A stretch of DNA of 64,000 nt from Halorussus gelatinilyticus (GTDB lineage: Archaea > Halobacteriota > Halobacteria > Halobacteriales > Haladaptataceae): positions 3,038,001-3,102,000 of the forward strand of contig NZ_CP096658.1 of the NCBI RefSeq assembly GCF_023238445.1, read 5' to 3'. The notes beneath the pieces were generated by a model that was not told the origin of the DNA, searched no databases, and saw only the letters and a program-made list of their open reading frames with translations. The stretch's first letter is position 1. Every line of letters begins with the position of its first letter. Positions 55,553-64,000 of the stretch are shown piece after piece. Position numbers and translations under genes: made by a program.

Positions 55553-56622
55553 TGGCGACTGTCAACGAGGAAGTTGAAGGAGCAGAGCCGGACGAAGAAG
55601 GAGAAGACGACGTCCAGACAGGTAGCTTAGTCAGCCAGTCCCTCCCGCATGAGTATCAAGAAGAAACGCTTGAATTCGACGTGGAATCATTCCGTCTAGA
55701 CGGAGCTCCGCTTGGTGATCGAGGAGACCTTGACGAGGACGACCAGTTTTTGTCGCTGGTGGACGAGGGTGACTGGGAGACTCTGGAGTTAGAAGGTACG
55801 GTTACCGTCGATCAGGATACTATTGAGGAAGTCTTCCCGTTTGATGAGTGGGAAGAGACGCCAGGTCGTCTCGCACTGGTGAAAGAGAATCCCCTCGCAA
55901 TGAGTCGAGACCGGCAGATACTCGCCGACTCTCCCTTGGATGGAGGGACCTACGAATTCACTCTGTGCATCAATCGAGACGACCACCGTGGACGAGTGAA
56001 GATCAAGCCGTTCCTCACTAGAACCGAGGAAGGCGAGTCTGGAGGATCGAAACACGCGTCCAAGGTTGGTGCACGAGTCGCTGACGGACTCTCGTGGGTC
56101 ATTCGACTTGACGAGAGTAAAGACGGTGGAAGTCTTCTCATGCCGATTATTGAGGACTTCAGCGACTACGACAGCTTCCCCGACGAGAGCCACATCCACT
56201 ATCTCAGCTTAGAGGCACCTCGGAACCCACAACTCTACTTGAACAGGGAACACCCACAGGTGGTCGAAGTGCTGAAGAACTCGGGAGCCACGGGTGGGCC
56301 ACCCCGATTGCGTGACGTACTCTACGACTACATTGAACACTCCGTCTGGACGCAGTTGCTGATGCAGACAGCACGCGACACAAGTCCCGACACCGGCGAA
56401 CCAGAGTACAGCTGGGAGGAAGACGTATTAGATATCTTCTTGGATGATTTGTATCCAGATCTCGGGGACGACGAGGCAGCGATCCAACTTGCCGAGGACG
56501 TTCGGAGCCACGTCGATATCCCAGATCTCGTCCAGCGGATCGAACGTACGGTACATCAGCAGTACGACATCCCATCCGACACGACGAATCTAATTGAGGA
56601 GGCGATCCAGAGTGACGACTGA
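55552..56622 (+). CDS. Module B gene 2: beta-rich protein
   Basis: A 356-residue homologue of module A gene 2. It keeps the strand-rich first half (WETLELEGTVTVDQDTIEEVFP, GTYEFTLCINRDDHRGRVKIKPFLTRTEE) and the C-terminal signature QLYLNREHPQVVEVLKNSG, VWTQLLMQTA. The N-terminus has a longer, very acidic leader. GTG 55549 is an alternative start; ATG 55552 overlaps the gene 1 stop. The last 11 nt overlap the gene 3 start. Confidence 0.7.
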   Translation: MATVNEEVEGAEPDEEGEDDVQTGSLVSQSLPHEYQEETLEFDVESFRLDGAPLGDRGDLDEDDQFLSLVDEGDWETLELEGTVTVDQDTIEEVFPFDEWEETPGRLALVKENPLAMSRDRQILADSPLDGGTYEFTLCINRDDHRGRVKIKPFLTRTEEGESGGSKHASKVGARVADGLSWVIRLDESKDGGSLLMPIIEDFSDYDSFPDESHIHYLSLEAPRNPQLYLNREHPQVVEVLKNSGATGGPPRLRDVLYDYIEHSVWTQLLMQTARDTSPDTGEPEYSWEEDVLDIFLDDLYPDLGDDEAAIQLAEDVRSHVDIPDLVQRIERTVHQQYDIPSDTTNLIEEAIQSDD

Positions 56623-57397
56623 GCTTCACCACCTGCAGAGTGCAGCCCACCCGATGATTGACACTCAATTCCTCGCGGGCGAGCGCGAGCTCACGGAGAA
56701 AGACCTTCGCCCGTACTTACAGCCGCTAGGTCGTTCCATAGATCTAAGTCCGGTAGACGAGCGGATTGAGGAAATCCGTGCGGACGACGACATTGACGCT
56801 TCGCTTATTGACGCCGAACTAGCGCCGACACTCCATCGCACCCTTGATTTGACACGTAACGAGGCAGCAGACGCTGGGCTGTGGCACTACCTTTGTGTCG
56901 TTCGGTTCCCTGAGTTCGTTCACTACCGGTGGGACCACGTCTTCAATCCGGAGAGTCCGGGTAACATGGAGGAGAAGTTCTTGAAGGCCGGAACGGACGC
57001 TTACTCCAACGCACTGCACCGGATCTGGTGGGGTGCCGAGCTCACCTACGAGGAAGGTGAATCGGGAGAAGTTGAGGATCGGGACTACAGTAGAACGAAG
57101 CGAGTCCTCGGTTTCCAAGAACTCGCCAATGACATCCTTGACCACGACTTTGCACGGTACATCCCAGTTACGCACGCCTGCGGTGATCTCCTCGGTCACG
57201 ACACATTAAACGAAATCAAGGACGAGGGTACGTACGACGACCCACCGTCAAACAGTAACATCGCAAGTCGAACGACGACGCTGCTCCGGGAGGAGCTGAC
57301 GGTTCGACGTGTGGAGATGATGGAGGAAGACGACATTGTGGAGACGATAAAGGAACTCCGTGACGACGTGATGCGTCGGGAGGCCGGCTGGTCGTAG
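56612..57397 (+). CDS. Module B gene 3: DUF6339-like protein
   Basis: A 261-residue homologue of module A gene 3, starting at GTG 56612 (MTTELHHLQSAAHPM, like MTETELHRLTEDGRR in module A). The shared core is GLWHYLCVVRFPEFVHYRW then EKFLKAGTDAYSNALHRIWWGAELT. An acidic insertion (EEGESGEVEDRDY) makes it longer than copy A. It ends the module B operon. A truncated HNH gene follows after 58 bp. Confidence 0.72.
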   Translation: MTTELHHLQSAAHPMIDTQFLAGERELTEKDLRPYLQPLGRSIDLSPVDERIEEIRADDDIDASLIDAELAPTLHRTLDLTRNEAADAGLWHYLCVVRFPEFVHYRWDHVFNPESPGNMEEKFLKAGTDAYSNALHRIWWGAELTYEEGESGEVEDRDYSRTKRVLGFQELANDILDHDFARYIPVTHACGDLLGHDTLNEIKDEGTYDDPPSNSNIASRTTTLLREELTVRRVEMMEEDDIVETIKELRDDVMRREAGWS

Positions 57398-57455
57398 CGC
57401 ATGAGTTGTGTAAAGTGTAGTAGAGGAGTGGGCTGACTCGGACTGGACACCGTCG

Positions 57456-57875
57456 GTGAGCGATGCTGGGATGCGTGCTGGGACGTACGAAGCGACTGTC
57501 CACGCTCGCTCGGTTGATCCGGAGTTCCGTGCGACGGTGCTGTCCCGTCATGACCGAACGTGCCCGGTTTCTGGGGTGGATCATCCCGGACTATTGGACG
57601 TGGCGCATGTCCTGTCATGGAGTGACTATCCAGAACACAGGGCCGATCTCTCGAACGTGCTGGCGCTCAGTAAGACGCATCACGCGGCATTCGACCGAGA
57701 ACTGTTCACGATTGACCAAGATTACCGGCTGTGCGTGAATCCGAGCTTCGAGACTCAGAGTGATGTGCTCCAACGGACGATTATCGACCGTGAGGGAGAA
57801 CGTATCTCGATTCCAGATGATAGCTTGAAGCCACAGTACGTTGCGCAGCACAACGCGGCGCTTGAGTGGGTGTGA
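57456..57875 (+). pseudogene. 5'-truncated HNH endonuclease at the island edge
   Basis: The 139-residue product from GTG 57456 is the C-terminal HNH domain of the same family as the protein at 14220: LLDVAHVLSWSDYPEHRADLSNV, then ALSKTHHAAFDRELF and DYRLCVNPSFE. Upstream the frame reads EEWADSDWTPSV in the style of the family linker, back to a TAG at 57420-57422, and no front domain is left. The gene therefore seems to have lost its 5' part, probably when module B arrived. It could still make a bare HNH domain. Confidence 0.6.
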
Positions 57876-57976
57876 ACGGCGTGATTCGGAAAACTACGAG
57901 CGAAATCGAAGAAGAACTGGAGGAGATTGAAAGCGAGGTGAAATCGGAGTTGGCGTTTATTCGTGCAGAAATTTAG
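57872..57976 (+). CDS. Short coiled-coil peptide ORF
   Basis: A 34-codon ORF whose GTG overlaps the HNH stop (GTGTGAAC). It encodes a charged helix, KTTSEIEEELEEIESEVKSE, that could pair as a coiled coil. The overlap and composition make it worth listing, but it is not proven to be a gene. Confidence 0.3.
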   Translation: MNGVIRKTTSEIEEELEEIESEVKSELAFIRAEI

Positions 57977-58050
57977 ACTGCAGAGTAATCGCTGTAGGCT
58001 CCGTCTATTCCTATGATTTTTTGACCGGGTGGTTATTCACTTACTTACGA

Positions 58051-59397
58051 ATGACAGGAATTGCTATTATTACAGCGGGACGTGAGGATGCGTATCAGGA
58101 CTATGTGCAGTCGGTGAGGGAGGGACATGACCCAGCGGAGTTTGAGGGGTATCTTTCTGATACCGAAATTGATGCTGTGACTGATTCAGAGACGGGGAAG
58201 GTGCATCTCTGGGGGACGACGGTTGATTCTAAATGGCAATTCGTGGAGGGTGGGGACATCGCGTTGATCTATCGGGGTGGACGGTATATCGCGCAGGCGA
58301 CGGTTGTCCGGACACGTGATGATCTTGACTTGGCGGAGCATCTCTGGCGTATTGAGGGGAATCCGTGGGATCCTGAGAGTCCATGGCGGTATTTAGTTTT
58401 CTTGGCTGGTGTGGAGGAGATTGATGTTGACGTTGAGTTGTTCAACGAACTCACGGGGTACCAGGATAATTATATCCCGCAGGGGTTCAGTCGGGTCTCA
58501 GATGCTCGGATTCGTGAAATAGAGGATTCGTATGAGTCCGTTGAAACTGCGATTAACGAGTTGACTGGGAGTGGCGTCCGTGTGCACGAGTTTGATGAGG
58601 AGCCTTTACAGGAGGAGCCTGAAGAGGAAGGAGAACCGGATCTCGGGGAGCGTATTGTTACTGCGAGTCGGGACGGTAATCAATATGAGGTGTTGGAGGA
58701 ACTGGCCGCTAAGGCGTTCTCTCGGTTGGGGTTTGAAGCGCGGTGGATCGAAGGCGGAGATGATACGGATGTTGAGATTACGGCTCCGATTCACGCAGTT
58801 GTTGAGGTGAAGGCGCGAAGCAGTGGGACGTTGGCCTCGCCGGATGCAACGCGAATTCAGGGGCATAAAGAGCGACATTCGGCCGACCATGCGATTGTGG
58901 TTGCGCCTGGCTTCACCCCGGCAGCAATTGAAGATGCGGACCGACAAGGAATCGTCCTCCTTGCGACCGATCACCTTCAAGCGCTCTTAGAACGGCGTGA
59001 GGCCTATGGGATCCCGCCTGAAGAGCTCTCGAAGTACCTCACTGAACCGGGTGCATTCCAAGATGACCGGCTTGATCAAATTGATGATGACCTACGAACT
59101 CGTCTCGGTGGCACAGAGGACTTGCTAGCCGTGATGGAAGCGCTTCAACGAGCAGATCCAGAAGAAGGAACCGCTGACCGGCTTCGCTTGATTTTGAAAG
59201 GTATGTACGACGAGGAGCGTGTTCCGGACCAGCACGTTATTGAACGGTCACTCAACCTATTGGCTCACCCAAGTATACAACTGGCAGAGTACAAGGAGGG
59301 GCAGTATCAGCCAACAACAACCAAAGAGAATGCGGAAGTCTTGCTCCGACGGGTCGGGAATCTCATTACTGAGGTAAGTAAGTTAGGCGAAGAGTGA
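58051..59397 (+). CDS. PUA/EVE-like domain fused to a PD-(D/E)XK restriction nuclease
   Basis: A 448-residue protein. Residues 1-165 resemble an EVE/PUA-like modified-base-reading domain (GGDIALIYRGGRYIAQATVV, then PWRYLVFLAGVEEI). After an acidic linker, residues 205-300 form a restriction-type fold with D240 and E252-x-K254 (GGDDTDVEITAPIHAVVEVKARSSG) and HAIVVAPGFTPAAIEDA. The C-terminus is helical. ATG 58051 is preferred since the ten residues before it are not family-like. The architecture suggests a modification-dependent (type IV-like) nuclease. Convergent with the next gene, 5 bp away. Confidence 0.72.
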   Translation: MTGIAIITAGREDAYQDYVQSVREGHDPAEFEGYLSDTEIDAVTDSETGKVHLWGTTVDSKWQFVEGGDIALIYRGGRYIAQATVVRTRDDLDLAEHLWRIEGNPWDPESPWRYLVFLAGVEEIDVDVELFNELTGYQDNYIPQGFSRVSDARIREIEDSYESVETAINELTGSGVRVHEFDEEPLQEEPEEEGEPDLGERIVTASRDGNQYEVLEELAAKAFSRLGFEARWIEGGDDTDVEITAPIHAVVEVKARSSGTLASPDATRIQGHKERHSADHAIVVAPGFTPAAIEDADRQGIVLLATDHLQALLERREAYGIPPEELSKYLTEPGAFQDDRLDQIDDDLRTRLGGTEDLLAVMEALQRADPEEGTADRLRLILKGMYDEERVPDQHVIERSLNLLAHPSIQLAEYKEGQYQPTTTKENAEVLLRRVGNLITEVSKLGEE

Positions 59398-59402
59398 GAC
59401 AA

Positions 59403-60635
59403 TCAGAGTCCGACCGTTTGATTTAGCGCCCACTCGTTCGATAGGACCTCGTCCTTATCATCTGTCCCACCTTCCGTGAGTAGTCCAATGTGACGGAGGT
59501 GGTATTTGAATTGGAAGTGGATGCCTGATTTGTATACCCTCGGGTCAGAGAGCATGGGTTCGTCAATGTCGCCGTCGGCGGTGAGGACGTCTTCGCGTCG
59601 GGCTTGGGTGAAGAAGACTTCGACGGTGAGTGGTTGATTGATGCGGCAGGCTTCTCGGACGACGGCGTCGATAGTTGCGGGTTTGATGCCGCGTTGGTGG
59701 AGGCGTTCGAGTGCTTCGATGATGAGTCGGGTTGGGTCGTATTGGATGGCGACTGACCGGGCGAGTTGTGCCCAGCGAGGGGCGAGGTCGGTGAACGGTG
59801 TTGACCGGCCTTTCCACGAGGCGAATTCTTCGAGTGCGGCAGCGACACTCCCGTGTTGGTTGCGGGCGAAGCGAACGACTTCTGCGCCGAGATGCGTGAG
59901 TGTCTCTCCAGCAGGTCGATTGTCGACGAGACCGAGGAGGATTGCCCCGCGGCGGCCGCCCGATACACTATTGATCACGTGCTCGGAGTAGACATCAGGA
60001 GTGTCACCATCTGCAGCGAGGGCGAGTGCGTAGCCGAGGTAGTTCTTTGGATGGTTCACCGGGAAGCTGCCTTCGGTCAGTCGATGCGTTGTGGCTTGGA
60101 ATCGGATTGCGTCGATAGTGGTGGAGAAGTCACCGATGCCGGTGACGCGAGCGGGTTCGACGAGCGTTGCATCGTGCGGACTTTCGACGCCGATAACGCC
60201 GATGTTAAGGTCGCGTGCGAGGGCGCGTGCCTGGTCGGAGATGCTTTGGATTGGAGCAGCGACGTACCCGATGTTGACTTCGGACAGATGGCCGTGAGCT
60301 TGATTGATGCCTTGCCTGACGTCCGCAGCGCCTGGGTCGCTGTTGTGGCCTTTGGCTTCGATTATAGTGACCGGGGTTGTTGCGGCGTCGGCGTTCAGGA
60401 CTTCGAGAGCGGGCATCCCGACGCCGAGGAGGTCAGGCTCACCATCTGTAAGGCGAATCGTATTGTAAGGTGCGAGACGCCGACGTAGATCTTCAGGGAT
60501 CTCCCACCCTCCCCACGTCGGTTTGGTGAACTGGGTTTCCGTGACGGCGTAATGGTCTGTGCTCGTGTCGAGATCAGGGTAGAGGGTGTCCTTCGCGGCA
60601 GCAAGAACAGTGGGTTCGGTGAGTGTAGCTGCCAT
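59403..60635 (-). CDS. PD-(D/E)XK nuclease-like protein
   Basis: A 410-residue protein from ATG 60635. D68 in DGEPDLLGVG and E93-A-K95 in VTIIEAKGHNSD form a PD-(D/E)XK core, followed by the helix DVRQGINQAHGHLSEVNIGYVAAP typical of restriction-type nucleases. The C-terminal half has a winged-helix flavour (FKYHLRHIGLLTEGG). It lies 122 bp downstream of the PLD gene on the same strand, so it may belong to the same locus. Confidence 0.68.
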   Translation of the reverse strand: MAATLTEPTVLAAAKDTLYPDLDTSTDHYAVTETQFTKPTWGGWEIPEDLRRRLAPYNTIRLTDGEPDLLGVGMPALEVLNADAATTPVTIIEAKGHNSDPGAADVRQGINQAHGHLSEVNIGYVAAPIQSISDQARALARDLNIGVIGVESPHDATLVEPARVTGIGDFSTTIDAIRFQATTHRLTEGSFPVNHPKNYLGYALALAADGDTPDVYSEHVINSVSGGRRGAILLGLVDNRPAGETLTHLGAEVVRFARNQHGSVAAALEEFASWKGRSTPFTDLAPRWAQLARSVAIQYDPTRLIIEALERLHQRGIKPATIDAVVREACRINQPLTVEVFFTQARREDVLTADGDIDEPMLSDPRVYKSGIHFQFKYHLRHIGLLTEGGTDDKDEVLSNEWALNQTVGL

Positions 60636-60757
60636 TGCTACAACCCTTCTCAACCAGTAATCATTAAACTAACTTATACGAGAATCACTATCTATCCAGC
60701 CATAGATGACGATTCACGTGCAGAGTGTGGGGATAAGCACGGAGCAGAAGATTCAAG

Positions 60758-63238
60758 CTAATGTCTTTGTGTCGCGTCGACTTTGGTTATGATTGCTTCT
60801 AACTGTGGTGTTGGATCGTTCGCCCCCTCTGTGAGTCGGACAATCGGGTCGAACGTTCCTTTTCGTAGAGCTTCGTATTCGCGGTTGTCTTCGACTCGTT
60901 GTTTTCCTCGGAGCGTGATTTGTGCTGTTTCAGCCAAGCCGGCGGGGTCGTAATGGTCAAAAATAGCGGAATTGTCGAACAGGTCGTTATCGCGCTGCTG
61001 TGCGAGTTCTCTGTACCAGAACCCGTAGAACAGCAGTTCGAGTCCGGTGTCGAAATCACCGGGTAAGGTGAGGTCGCGGTCAAGTCGGTCGCTAAATGCA
61101 GAGAGTTGTTCTCGGAGTGTCCGCTCAAATTCGGACAACCGGTGTGAGATATGCTCACCGTCGATGAGTAATTCTCCGATGAGTGGGTCTGCTGTTGTCA
61201 GGGCTTGGTGGTACTGTCGAAGGAATCCAAATCGCTCAACGAAGGCTTCATCGTGCCAGTCCATGAGCGATAGTAGGGTCGCTGGGTGGACGATGAACAC
61301 ATCCGTCAACTGGTCGCTGTCAAGCACATCAGCGGTCGTGTCCGGTTCGATCTGACGGACTTGGTTGAGATGTCTCCTACTGTGTAGCAGGAATTTGGAG
61401 GAGATGATCGTCTCAATGCGATTTACGCAGATTGAGTGAAGCCGCTCGACATTGAGTTCCGTTTCGTAGGGATCGTCACCCTCCTGGAGCTGTGGAGAGA
61501 GCGCAGAGCGGATTAATCCCTTCGTGATGTAGTACCAGAGGTTGTCGAAGTGATCAATGAGTTCTTCGACTGAGCGGACTGTCGGTGGTTCTTCGAGAAG
61601 CGTTTCGATGCGCTTCTGAGCGTAGTCCATTCCGTCTTTGAGTTCCAGATGTGGCTTCCGGCGCTTTGTGGTGATTCGAGTGCCGCCAGTCGCCCAGCTT
61701 CCCTCGTCGCTATCATCATTTGTGGAATCATCTGGGTCGTCCTGTCGCTGTTGGTATTTTTCGGTGAGTTTCGATGTTGCTTGGGAGATCGCTGCTGTTG
61801 CGACACCGACGTCAAAGAACAGTGCCTCATCGACGAGTGATTGGACCCCTTCCCGACCATCGCTCCGAAGTAACCCAGTTACTTCTCGGGTTCCTTCAGT
61901 TGGTTCTGTCGTGATTTGACGGAAATTCGAGTACTCCTCTTCAGAGAGACGGAGGCGAACGATTGTTTGGGCCCATGCTTCCGGAAGCGTTGCAGTGACA
62001 CCTTCTTGCTCATCATCAGTGTCCTGTTGCCAGTCAATCTGAACAGCGTCTCCGGCGCTTGATTCGACCGTGACGGATTTTCCGTCGTCGATATGTGGTG
62101 CGACGAACCGAACTGTGATTGTCTCACCTTGGACGCGCTCAACGCGTGCATCGTCAAGAACAAAGGTAGTCGTTGCAGTCTCTTGGCTGACTGGAGTGTA
62201 CTCAGCAAAGTCGAACGATCCAGGGTCACGTTGCTCGCCCGGGTGGACGGGGAAGCTAGACTGTCTCCATAAGGGCGATTCGTCGCTGTCTTCGGTGGTA
62301 ACAGAGAGTATGGCGGCTTCGATGTTCCCGGATGATGCTGTATCAAGGAGTGCTCGACCGGTGATGTTGGGGCTTCCGTAGAGGATTGCTGTGCCCCATG
62401 GACCTTTAAGTAGTAGTCCTTTGGCGTGAATCCAGCGGGAGGTGTCGTGTACAAGAGGGCGAAATGTAACGTCGTCGCCAAACGCGCTGACTGCGTCTTC
62501 GGGAGTGAGGTGTGTGTTTCCGTCGGAGACGAGTACTTCATACTGATCGGCTCCGATTGTAGTCCCGATTCTTGAGAGCGTCTCTTCGCTGCCAAAGAAT
62601 GGCGCGAAGAGCACCGCAGTTGTCACATCACCGAGTTCCTCGGTGACTTGCTGGAGGATTGGTTCGTCGAGGTTGTGGAAGAAACCACCTGAAATATCGG
62701 TCTGATGGTCGAGATCTTCAAGCCACTCGGTCGTGTTCACTGCCCGATCAATTTGAGTTTGAACATCGTGTCCGGAGATGTGGTCTGCGGCAAGGTGTTG
62801 TGTAAAGCGCCGCACCTCCTTTGCAACATGGATTACTTCTGGGGCAAGTGACTCTTCGCCCTGGTCAACGTCCCTAGGAACCGTAACCGTTTGGCCCAGT
62901 TGTGCAGCAGTCGAATACTCACCGAGGGTGAGATTGGCGGAGGAGACTCCGACATGACATGCATCCTCCCCAGCGAGAAAGTTAACTTTCGGATGGAATG
63001 CGCCGCTAACGCTGATTGGCTCTAAGTAGTAGTGGTTACCGATTGCGCGACTAGATAATTGGTTTCGGCGAGCCAATTGCTCGTATTTTTGCCCATCCAT
63101 GAGAACAACCGGTGCGACAACACCTGCGTCTTGGAGCGGGTCAATTGCATAGTTCCCGAAAAACAGCGGCTCAAACGGGAACGTAGTGCAGACTGCGTAT
63201 TCAACGTCTGCCCCGCCTAGTGCGTCGATAAGGTTCAC
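60758..63238 (-). CDS. Phospholipase D-like nuclease with two HKD motifs
   Basis: An 826-residue protein with two PLD catalytic motifs: HPK at 82-84 followed by GVSSANLT (97-104), and HAK at 271-273 followed by GSPNIT (288-293). Two motifs in one chain make a complete active site. A beta-rich middle (about 330-450) and a long helical C-terminus with a charged linker follow. Such proteins act as nucleases in helicase-based defence systems. The start overlaps the stop of the upstream gene (63235) by 4 nt. Confidence 0.78.
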   Translation of the reverse strand: MNLIDALGGADVEYAVCTTFPFEPLFFGNYAIDPLQDAGVVAPVVLMDGQKYEQLARRNQLSSRAIGNHYYLEPISVSGAFHPKVNFLAGEDACHVGVSSANLTLGEYSTAAQLGQTVTVPRDVDQGEESLAPEVIHVAKEVRRFTQHLAADHISGHDVQTQIDRAVNTTEWLEDLDHQTDISGGFFHNLDEPILQQVTEELGDVTTAVLFAPFFGSEETLSRIGTTIGADQYEVLVSDGNTHLTPEDAVSAFGDDVTFRPLVHDTSRWIHAKGLLLKGPWGTAILYGSPNITGRALLDTASSGNIEAAILSVTTEDSDESPLWRQSSFPVHPGEQRDPGSFDFAEYTPVSQETATTTFVLDDARVERVQGETITVRFVAPHIDDGKSVTVESSAGDAVQIDWQQDTDDEQEGVTATLPEAWAQTIVRLRLSEEEYSNFRQITTEPTEGTREVTGLLRSDGREGVQSLVDEALFFDVGVATAAISQATSKLTEKYQQRQDDPDDSTNDDSDEGSWATGGTRITTKRRKPHLELKDGMDYAQKRIETLLEEPPTVRSVEELIDHFDNLWYYITKGLIRSALSPQLQEGDDPYETELNVERLHSICVNRIETIISSKFLLHSRRHLNQVRQIEPDTTADVLDSDQLTDVFIVHPATLLSLMDWHDEAFVERFGFLRQYHQALTTADPLIGELLIDGEHISHRLSEFERTLREQLSAFSDRLDRDLTLPGDFDTGLELLFYGFWYRELAQQRDNDLFDNSAIFDHYDPAGLAETAQITLRGKQRVEDNREYEALRKGTFDPIVRLTEGANDPTPQLEAIITKVDATQRH

Positions 63239-63999
63239 TCGTATTCACCTCGGAAACGGGCGAGAATGACCTCTCCATCCTCTGTCGGGATCCAGAGATC
63301 CTGATCAGCGTTGTACGTCAGCAACCCGGCGTCCCGCATGAGCCGTCGAAGGTCATTATACCGGAGAGTTTGGGTCCCTGGCTGTTTCGTTCCCCCTGCA
63401 GCGTATAGTGTATCGTCACCGTACCTCTCTGTTTCACCTCCAGAATCTGCCCCGACTCCAAACACGAGCGAAATTGGGCCACTTCCAAGACGGTCTTGGA
63501 CGACCTGGTTATGAACATCGATGACTCGATCCTCAAACAACTGGCGTGCAACTGTGGAGAGTGATGTCTCTGGAGGGATGGTATCCACGTATTGAGCAGT
63601 CTGGACGAGCGAGGATGGTCTACGTCCGTATTGGGCCTGCATATATCGATTGAAAAGGTCATTGTGGGTTGTCAAGTGGTTATACTGCCTGACGACGGCG
63701 AGGAGTTGTACTGTACTTCGAGCCACGAGTTTACTCAATGCGTTGAACGCTTCGGACGGTGTCGAAGCCGCTTCAACTGACTCAAAACTAAGCTCAGTCG
63801 CGTGTAGTAGCGTCCAACAGTTCACCGAATCGTCTGTCGTCGGTCGCCATTCCCCGGTCAGATTTGAGTCTAACCAGTCTTGAACGTCCCCGAGAGTCGT
63901 ATATCTCGTTGATGTCGTTCCGGGAACGGTAGTCTCATACGTAGTCGGAGTTACGCGGCCTGCGAGGAGCAATTCCTTAGCAACGGAGGACTGGCTCAT
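63235..63999 (-). CDS. Uncharacterised protein coupled to the PLD nuclease, at the window edge
   Basis: A 254-residue protein whose possible start, ATG 63999 (MSQSSVAKELLLAG), is at the very end of the window, so it may be longer. It has a helical middle (NALSKLVARSTVQLLAVVRQYNHLTTHNDLFNRYM) and a winged-helix-like end (LRRLMRDAGLLTYNADQDLWIPTEDG). The ATGA overlap with the PLD gene shows they are an operon. No family recognised. Confidence 0.6.
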   Translation of the reverse strand: MSQSSVAKELLLAGRVTPTTYETTVPGTTSTRYTTLGDVQDWLDSNLTGEWRPTTDDSVNCWTLLHATELSFESVEAASTPSEAFNALSKLVARSTVQLLAVVRQYNHLTTHNDLFNRYMQAQYGRRPSSLVQTAQYVDTIPPETSLSTVARQLFEDRVIDVHNQVVQDRLGSGPISLVFGVGADSGGETERYGDDTLYAAGGTKQPGTQTLRYNDLRRLMRDAGLLTYNADQDLWIPTEDGEVILARFRGEYE

Positions 64000-64000
64000 C

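Noticed and set aside
45365-57397. GHKL modules as the known MZA-type (MutL, Z1, AIPR) system
   Set aside because: No Z1 helicase-like or AIPR protein is present. The second and third genes are different families.

Overview
The window is from a haloarchaeon (class Halobacteria). The proteins are strongly acidic and the DNA is G+C-rich. Archaeal-type genes are present: a TFB-like protein, transcription factor S, an archaeal RNase J and a CAT-anticodon tRNA with an A1:U72 end. Many starts look leaderless, with a TATA-like element 25-35 bp upstream of ATG or GTG. I cannot assign a genus.

Left part (1-7000): mostly core genes. These are the end of a CPA1 cation/proton antiporter, a sugar-acid dehydratase of the enolase superfamily broken by an in-frame stop, RNase J, hisI, tRNA-Met, small zinc-ribbon proteins and transcription factor S, with a decayed transposase between them. 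From about 7 kb the window becomes an accessory and defence region. It holds an N6-adenine methylase-like protein, uncharacterised proteins, a plasmid-style RHH protein, a TnpB remnant, an HNH protein with a possible modified-DNA-reading N-terminal domain, a GIY-YIG/C-terminal-domain fusion, and an overlapping pair of a TFB-like protein without zinc ribbon and an HNH protein with four Cys-x34-36-Cys-x-His repeats.

From 18.6 to 27.3 kb there are metabolic and mixed accessory genes: ADP-ribosylglycohydrolase, a PLP-dependent cystathionine synthase-type enzyme, a CBS-HEPN fusion, a PD-(D/E)XK protein overlapping a flavin monooxygenase, and several small unknowns.

At 27.4-33.1 kb lies a compact operon that I read as a HRAMP locus, the highly derived, array-less class 1 CRISPR-Cas relative of Halobacteria. 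It has a zinc-finger protein, a Cas7-like RAMP, a conserved unknown, a Cas5-like RAMP and a DEDD exonuclease, all overlapping by 1-4 nt, and an HNH nuclease follows. A divergent small gene, an array of TTTGCA-type repeats and a 57-nt inverted repeat sit at its head.

At 33.6-57.9 kb is a large island with a class 2 DISARM system: DrmE-like, DrmA helicase, DrmB (DUF1998), DrmC (PLD) and a C5-cytosine methylase. Between and after these are extra genes: a gene pair with a PIN protein, a HhH-GPD glycosylase next to the methylase, a reduced second C5-methylase-like protein, a double GIY-YIG protein, and two diverged copies of one three-gene module (GHKL ATPase, a protein of about 350 residues, and a DUF6339-like protein). 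The two modules face in opposite directions around the methylase. They are the best candidate for an undescribed system or a DISARM accessory. A 5'-truncated HNH gene marks the right edge.

From 58 to 64 kb are a PUA/EVE-like plus PD-(D/E)XK protein, a second PD-(D/E)XK protein, a double-HKD PLD nuclease and an uncharacterised partner that overlaps it. This looks like part of a further defence locus that continues off the right end.
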